DNA of 32,204 bases from an uncultured Hungatella sp. (GTDB lineage: Bacteria; Bacillota; Clostridia; Lachnospirales; Lachnospiraceae): assembly GCA_910585435.1 (NCBI GenBank), contig CAJUEJ010000039.1:3103-35306 (forward strand), read 5' to 3'. A program made the position numbers and the translations under genes. Shown here one piece after another: positions 27,401 through 32,204 of this stretch. The notes beneath the pieces are model-generated. The model made no database searches, was not told the origin of the DNA, and saw nothing but the letters and a program-made list of their open reading frames with translations. The first letter of the stretch is position 1. Each line of letters opens with the position of its first letter.

Positions 27401-28944
27401 CCTCCTGCTGTCAGACCGGTTATGATATGAGACTTCTCTTTCTTTCCGGTGGTCCATCTCCAGTCAGCCCCTTTGGATATCCCGGTACTCTGCCAGACTC
27501 CATTCTTTTGCTCCGCCTCATAGACGGCCAGTGTGGTTCCCGGCACTGTTTGTCCGTCATAAAAATCCGCTTTGGATAGGGTAAGCTGGGACGGCTTATC
27601 CGACACATACAATATCCCGTTGACCAAGGCAGCGTCAGATGGATTGTACATCATGGTATGGACATCATGAAAATCCGGCGCAGCGGAAAACTCATGGATT
27701 TCATGGCTCAGGGCGTATCCGGCAGGAGCACTGATTTCTTCTATGATAAAGGTATAGGGCTCCAACATTCCTTCCGGGGAAAACCTTCCGATATCCATGA
27801 CCGACAAGGTTCCATAACCGGTTTCATCTGTATTCAGCGTCCCTACCGGAATGCCGCCAAGGGTCTTATTTCTCACCCTGAAAACAGCCCCGGCCAGGGG
27901 AGTCCCCTCCTCATTCTGTTTGAACACTTTTACCTTTAACGGGATAGGCGTATTCACCGCCTGGATATCTGCTGACAGATCGGAGGCGGACAAATCCGTC
28001 ACTGGAATGGATAGGACTTCAAAGGTCTTAAAGTAAGAGGGCGTTTCTGTCTCAACCAGGTAATACCATCCACTTTGTAGATTTTTAATGACATGTGGTC
28101 TGTAATCCCCTACCTGGTCAAAGCGGATACTCTCAGCCTTATACTCTGCCTCCGTGTACCTGCCATCGCTTCCCGATATCCAGCGGTCTGCCAGGATTGC
28201 CCCATCTGGGACTTTTCCATCCGCAAAAGCCTTCTTATAATCCCCAATCTCCGTTTCACTGAAATACAGGCTTAAGGCAGCGCCTGGAATCACTGCGGCC
28301 TGGCTTTGGTCTCCCGTCATAACCGCGGCTCCCTGGGAGGAACCTGCGTAATAAGCCTCTTCGTTTCTGGCAATCTTGGCGATGGAAAGCTGCCGTTCCT
28401 TATTTTCCATGGTAAAACGCTGGATGTCGCCCATCTCTTCTACCTGAACCGTCTGCTCCTGCGCTGTCACATAGCCCTCCGGGGTGCCGGTCTCTTTCAG
28501 GACATAGGTTCCTGCCGGAAGATAATCAAACCGGCGCCTTCCCTCTATGGTGTCGTAGCTTATGGTGTTGGCATAGATTCCCGTATAATCATCCCTGTAG
28601 TGAAACCCAAAGGAGACCTCATAGGCCCTGCGCCCTGCCGCAGTCCTATCATTGGACGGATAGATACTGATACGCATTCTGCTTTCATTACTCACATTCC
28701 AGATCTGGTGAGACAGGCCCTCGGAGGCTTCTTCATCCTTCCATGCATGCAGGGTCACCGGATAAGTAAAGCGGTTCTCCTCCAGATTCCTGGTGTTGTA
28801 TGCGTCTTTAAATTCCTGGGGAGCGTGATCCGGCGCCGAACCTCTGGTACAGACTATCCTGGTGCCATCGGAAATAATCCAGATCTCCTTTTCTTCTGTG
28901 GCATAAGGTTCCTTCACCGCTGTTCGCTCCACCTCCCAGGAAAT
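21433..28944 (-). pseudogene. Giant SpaA/CnaB adhesin, C-terminal part behind in-frame TAG
   Basis: This frame follows the TAG at 28945-28947 without a break. The first possible start is a GTG four codons later (28932) with no useful ribosome site, and there is no signal peptide. It encodes about 2500 residues made of CnaB/SpaA-like beta domains. I count 16 closing motifs of the E-x-x-A-P-x-G-Y type, as in modules with Lys-Asn isopeptide bonds. Three long repeats (270-273 residues) lie in the middle. The C-terminus has a sorting-like sequence P-S-K-T-G-D, a membrane helix and a basic tail (R-K-K-R-G-G-K-R), a non-canonical LPxTG signal. Together with the upstream 1037 residues it would be a wall-linked protein of 3541 codons, one of the longest kinds of surface protein in Clostridia. 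Confidence 0.85.
22780..25221 (-). repeat. Three tandem ~815-bp repeats inside the adhesin
   Basis: Repeat boundaries taken at the start of F-x-K-E-D-F-A-G-x-E-I-P-G are 25221-24403 (819 bp), 24402-23590 (813 bp) and 23589-22780 (810 bp). Each encodes two CnaB-like domains joined by a linker with Y-I-N-E, a D-K-D-G-x-P-T block, G-N-A-V-D-E and M-K-D-A-P-T. Two shorter relatives precede them: 25707-25222 (162 residues) and 25995-25708 (96 residues). Nucleotide similarity is visible at each boundary, for example GCAAAATCCTCTTT. The array probably grew by unequal recombination and may vary in copy number. Confidence 0.9.
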
Positions 28945-31900
28945 CTAAGAAAAGGACGTATCTCCGTGATTGACCTGTTCTGTAAACAGTTCCACAAAGC
29001 TCTGTCTCTTTTTCCCACGGTCCCCGGAAAACACCGAAGCCAGGCGCTGCCAAAAGGAAGGTTCCTCCTCCCCCTCACCGCTGCTTAAGTAATCGGACAA
29101 ATCATCGGTTTTCCAAACGGACACAACCTCTCCCGAACGATCCGTAAGAGACAGTTCCGCCCGATATGCGTTGGGAAGGTTTTTCTTTTCATCCCCATCC
29201 TTCTGATATTTTTCGATCTCTACCTTCGTGTGGTCGTCCTTCATGGAATAGATCTGCACGCCATCCTCTTCCCTGATGGTAATGTCCTGATCTGCCATGG
29301 TGATAAAGCCCTTTGGGGTGTGTACTTCGGAAAGCCTGTAGTTCCCTTTTGGCAGCCCTTCCAGAAATAAGGGCTCATCGGTAGGAAACTCAAGGTAAGA
29401 AAAGCCCCGTTCCTCTTTTTTCACAATCCAGGGATTCTCTGTCACCTTCACCCAGTCGCTGAACGCCTTTTTCGTGGAATCGTCTCTTGCCTTTAAGGAA
29501 ATGACCGCGCCGGCTACATGCTTGTGAGACCAGGAACCTTTTGGTTCTTTCACGGTAATGGCCGCACCGGCGTCTGTTTTTTGACGGGTTCCATCAATGA
29601 AAAGTCCCTTTTCCTGGGAATCTGAGGTATCTGTTTTAATAAATTCTGCCTTGATGGTTCTGTCAATCATCTCCGCATACTGAAGGTTCGTGTCCTCATT
29701 TACCGTTACTCCTATAGGAAGGCTTTTGACATAACCTGAAGGAGAAGTAAGTTCCTCCATGATGTAGGTTCCGGCATTTACCCTTTTCAACATGTCGGCC
29801 TGGCCCCCGGCGCTTGTCCCGGAGTATACATCATTTCCCGTTTCTGATACACCTAAAATCGTATGGTTTCCACGGGCCGCATTCTCTACCGTGTTCACAA
29901 GCTGTGTATCAAAGGGATCGTTGGGCGTGTTTTCGCCGGTGGTCCACACGTTCTCCATCAGATACGCCTCTCCCAGCCTGCGGTATAAGATATTGTCCGC
30001 AGAATGGATATCACCGGAGCCGCTGCGAAATTCACCACCGTTTGCCTCAAAGGTAACGGTCATAGTTCTTGCGGTTCCGACAGCAGGCCGGTTGGAATAC
30101 CACTGCTCTCTTTCCGCTTCATCCATTCCGGAAGTGTTCCCGTTTCGCCACCTGGCCACTGCTCTGCCGCCATCGGTCAGACGGTTTGGCTCAATCAGCC
30201 AGCCAGCAAACAGATAGCCTGTACGCACGGGAACCGGTACGGTTCCTGCTCCGTTTACGATATAATTCCCGTCCATATCCACCATAAGACGGATGGTCTG
30301 CTTATCGGAATACTGATAGTGGGTGCTTTGGTCAAAGGGATCATCCCGATCTCCGTTATAAAGTTCTTCATGGGGATTGACCAGGTAAGCGTTCTCATTT
30401 TCCTGATCCAGAGAATCCTTGTAGGCGTAGCCCAGATACTCATCTCCATCATAATCATACCGGTCTTCCCCTTTTTCATAGGTCTCCTCGGATTTCCGGT
30501 AATACACCGGATGTCCATAGCTATCCAGAACCGGGTTCATGGCTTTTTGAAAGGAGTTTCTCTCATAGGTTCCTGTGGTATATTCCTCCGGTGTGTCGGC
30601 ATGGATGGTGGCAATCCTGGTGGTCATGATTTTCTGAAAAGTTCGGGAGCCATTCCCGTTTCCCTGGGCTGCGCCAGAACCGTCATAAAAAATGTTTACC
30701 GGCCATACATACAGCTTGGTATGTTCTGTTGAGGCGGTGTCATTGACATGATGAAGGTTATCATGGCCTTCCTTATGGGCGATGGACTCTTCGATATAGG
30801 CAATACCGGTCTGGGGATCCACTCTGGAATCCCGATTGCCGTCCTCATCCAAATGATACATAATGGTGTGATCCCCGACTTCAATGGCTTTTTCCGGGAG
30901 GCTGTAACGGATTTTTCCATAGTCTCCGCCTACAAACTCATAAACAGGACGGTTAGTTCCAGCTTCAAAGGCAAAGACCGAAAAGTCCAGTTCATCCTTT
31001 TGGGTGATGTTGACTACCTTTCCCTTCTTATCAAATCCGTACAGGTTTCTTTTCTTGTCCGGACGTTCCGCGCCGAAGATCTGATCGATAAGCTTATCAT
31101 TCTGAAATCCTATGCCTGTATAGATGTCATTGGAGGTAATCTGAAGATTGTCCAGGCTGTAGAACAGGATAGGGGTGTCTTCCCTTTGGATGGTCTTCGC
31201 AATCCACACTCCGCCTCCTGTATCGTCAATCCCGTCCTGATACTGGTAATTTCGGTCGATCACGGTTCCGTTTCCATCGATCAGGATCTTTGTCCCGTCT
31301 CTCTTTTGAAGGACATATTCCACTTTCGTGCCTGCGTATCCCTTGTTTATATACACGTTTGTGACGTTGTTGGCCCCCTGGTCACGGATAACCGTTACGC
31401 CGGTAAACCGTTCATCCTCCCCATAATGGCCGCTGTCTCTGGTCACAGCCGGATTCCGAAAGATCTCAACCGCTTCATACAACGCCATCCTGGCGCCGGC
31501 AACATAGTGATTGATGTCATCGGCGGTTTCCAGCTTTCTGGTGACATAGGCATAACCGTCAAACACACCATGCTCGTTATAGATCAGTTCCAGGTCCTCA
31601 TCCAGATTTTGCGCCTTCCGGCCTGAAAGGTATTCCAGGGTTCCGGTGAAATACCCATAGCCCAGATAAGCACCGGATGATGAATAGGCAAGCTCCACCT
31701 TATCGTATCCGTACTTCCCAATGAGTTCTGCCTCCGCCCCTTCCACTCTGCCTGACAGCTGGTAGGTGATGGTATCCTCCTGAACAGCCGTTGTATTTTG
31801 GGGAGAAATTCCCTCGTGTGCGCCTTTTGGCGTTTTAATCTTGGATACCTGCAGCCTTAAGGGCGTGTCGTTGATATAGGAACTTTCGGTAGACAGGGTA

Positions 31901-32058
31901 TTCTTGGGACTGTCTTCCTCTAACACGGATTTGTCTTCCTTTTCAGGTATCTTTCTGTCTGCGGCATAGGCCGCTATACTGCCTGCCAGGTTACTGACAA
32001 TCACAGCAACAGACAGAAGCGCCCAGAACCGTCTTTTTCGTTTTCTGTTGAAAAACAT
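28945..32058 (-). CDS. Giant SpaA/CnaB adhesin, N-terminal secreted part ending at TAG
   Basis: A 1037-residue frame starting at ATG 32058 with AAGGAGG in front. Residues 1-33 are a signal peptide with a strongly basic start (R-K-R-K-R-R) and an A-A-Y-A-A end. A long N-terminal region without cysteine follows, unlike known thioester domains. Around residue 600-660 is an InlB/Listeria-Bacteroides-type repeat (T-G-Y-L-F-A-G-W-L, then T-V-T-F-E-A-N-G-G). Two SpaA-like modules end with E-L-T-S-P-S-G-Y and E-V-H-T-P-K-G-F. The last module opens with V-E-I-E-K-Y-Q-K-D-G, but its closing strand with E-T-G-T-P-E-G-Y lies beyond the TAG at 28945-28947. If translation ends there, the product would be secreted and not wall-anchored. 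It probably mediates attachment to host matrix or to mating partners. Confidence 0.85.
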   Translation of the reverse strand: MFFNRKRKRRFWALLSVAVIVSNLAGSIAAYAADRKIPEKEDKSVLEEDSPKNTLSTESSYINDTPLRLQVSKIKTPKGAHEGISPQNTTAVQEDTITYQLSGRVEGAEAELIGKYGYDKVELAYSSSGAYLGYGYFTGTLEYLSGRKAQNLDEDLELIYNEHGVFDGYAYVTRKLETADDINHYVAGARMALYEAVEIFRNPAVTRDSGHYGEDERFTGVTVIRDQGANNVTNVYINKGYAGTKVEYVLQKRDGTKILIDGNGTVIDRNYQYQDGIDDTGGGVWIAKTIQREDTPILFYSLDNLQITSNDIYTGIGFQNDKLIDQIFGAERPDKKRNLYGFDKKGKVVNITQKDELDFSVFAFEAGTNRPVYEFVGGDYGKIRYSLPEKAIEVGDHTIMYHLDEDGNRDSRVDPQTGIAYIEESIAHKEGHDNLHHVNDTASTEHTKLYVWPVNIFYDGSGAAQGNGNGSRTFQKIMTTRIATIHADTPEEYTTGTYERNSFQKAMNPVLDSYGHPVYYRKSEETYEKGEDRYDYDGDEYLGYAYKDSLDQENENAYLVNPHEELYNGDRDDPFDQSTHYQYSDKQTIRLMVDMDGNYIVNGAGTVPVPVRTGYLFAGWLIEPNRLTDGGRAVARWRNGNTSGMDEAEREQWYSNRPAVGTARTMTVTFEANGGEFRSGSGDIHSADNILYRRLGEAYLMENVWTTGENTPNDPFDTQLVNTVENAARGNHTILGVSETGNDVYSGTSAGGQADMLKRVNAGTYIMEELTSPSGYVKSLPIGVTVNEDTNLQYAEMIDRTIKAEFIKTDTSDSQEKGLFIDGTRQKTDAGAAITVKEPKGSWSHKHVAGAVISLKARDDSTKKAFSDWVKVTENPWIVKKEERGFSYLEFPTDEPLFLEGLPKGNYRLSEVHTPKGFITMADQDITIREEDGVQIYSMKDDHTKVEIEKYQKDGDEKKNLPNAYRAELSLTDRSGEVVSVWKTDDLSDYLSSGEGEEEPSFWQRLASVFSGDRGKKRQSFVELFTEQVNHGDTSFS

Positions 32059-32078
32059 CTCTGCTCCTCCTTACTTTC

Positions 32079-32090
32079 CCCACATGTGGG
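32079..32090. promoter_or_regulatory. 12-bp palindrome in the adhesin leader
   Basis: CCCACATGTGGG is a perfect palindrome lying just before the AAGGAGG ribosome binding site of the adhesin. Its position suits an operator or a translational control site. No clear promoter boxes are seen in the remaining bases to the right edge. Confidence 0.35.
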
Positions 32091-32204
32091 ATATCTGGAG
32101 GAATTATGCGGTTGGTTCTTCTGAAATCGGTTTTGATGGTGAAAGTAAAGTAAACGGTAGATAGTGCGTACCTCGACTGACATGGAGAAACATGCGACAA
32201 TAGA

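Noticed and set aside
30748..31626. Plus-strand ORF of 292 codons opposite the adhesin
   Set aside because: No ribosome binding site and no recognisable domain; it is antisense to a well-supported secreted protein.
1..32204. Element-wide reassignment of TAA and TAG to glutamine
   Set aside because: Several genes clearly end at TAA or TAG where the next gene or terminator begins, for example 21433-21435, 20049-20051 and 17683-17685, so these codons normally terminate.
1..32204. tRNA or rRNA genes, including a suppressor tRNA
   Set aside because: I saw no cloverleaf with conserved T-loop and D-loop signatures by eye; a covariance-model search would be decisive.

Overview
The window looks like part of a mobile element (integrative conjugative element or plasmid) from a low- to mid-GC Gram-positive host, most likely a gut Clostridia/Lachnospiraceae bacterium. 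The pointers are strong AGGAGG-type ribosome binding sites, a DUF5688 protein, a ParB-like protein with a KorB-type helix-turn-helix, a MobV (Pre/Mob) relaxase, a wall hydrolase of the kind found in Gram-positive conjugation modules, and a very large SpaA/CnaB surface protein with a signal peptide and a cell-wall-sorting-like tail. No integrase, VirB4, VirD4 or sortase gene is in view, so the window covers only part of the element. Nearly everything from 6 kb rightward reads on the minus strand.

Layout. 1-991: 3' part of a very AT-rich PD-(D/E)xK nuclease-like gene. 992-1490: non-coding, hairpin-rich, possibly an IS200/IS605-type remnant, plus terminators for the next gene. 1493-3894 (minus): a coupled 23-codon ORF, DUF5688 protein and ParB. 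4171-5807 (plus): a VOC-fold protein, an unknown protein and a small Lys/Ala-rich coiled-coil protein with its own promoter and terminator. 5985-8823 (minus): a deformylase-like enzyme, the MobV relaxase with a perfect 10-bp inverted repeat just upstream (candidate oriT), a possible 43-codon ORF and a secreted, C-terminally membrane-anchored protein. 8927-16041 (minus): a membrane-anchored wall hydrolase (two N-terminal repeats, phage-tail-type lysozyme, M15 peptidase) and a large membrane transfer protein. 16217-17685 (plus): an unknown protein with a damaged 5' end. 17777-19916 (minus): four small genes, including an AT-rich DUF3800 fragment. 20049-32058 (minus): the giant adhesin and a translationally coupled membrane protein, ending at a strong terminator.

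The most striking feature is that four long coding units, ParB, the transfer protein, the wall hydrolase and the adhesin, are each cut once by an in-frame TAA or TAG. The reading frame continues directly behind the stop, and the downstream part has no credible start codon or ribosome binding site. In the adhesin the stop falls inside what looks like a single CnaB-like domain, and the downstream 2500 residues have no signal peptide of their own. TAA and TAG are also used as ordinary terminal stops here, so a wholesale code change is unlikely. The choices are nonsense decay of the element, sequence error, or suppression/readthrough (all four codons are one C-to-T step from a Gln codon). A probable frameshift in the gene at 16217-17685 and the DUF3800 fragment favour decay, but the pattern is regular enough to test.

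If the genes work, the set forms a cell-surface and DNA-transfer apparatus. ParB and DUF5688 would serve maintenance, MobV would nick and lead the DNA, the membrane protein and hydrolase would open a path through the envelope, and the adhesin with its partner would mediate contact.
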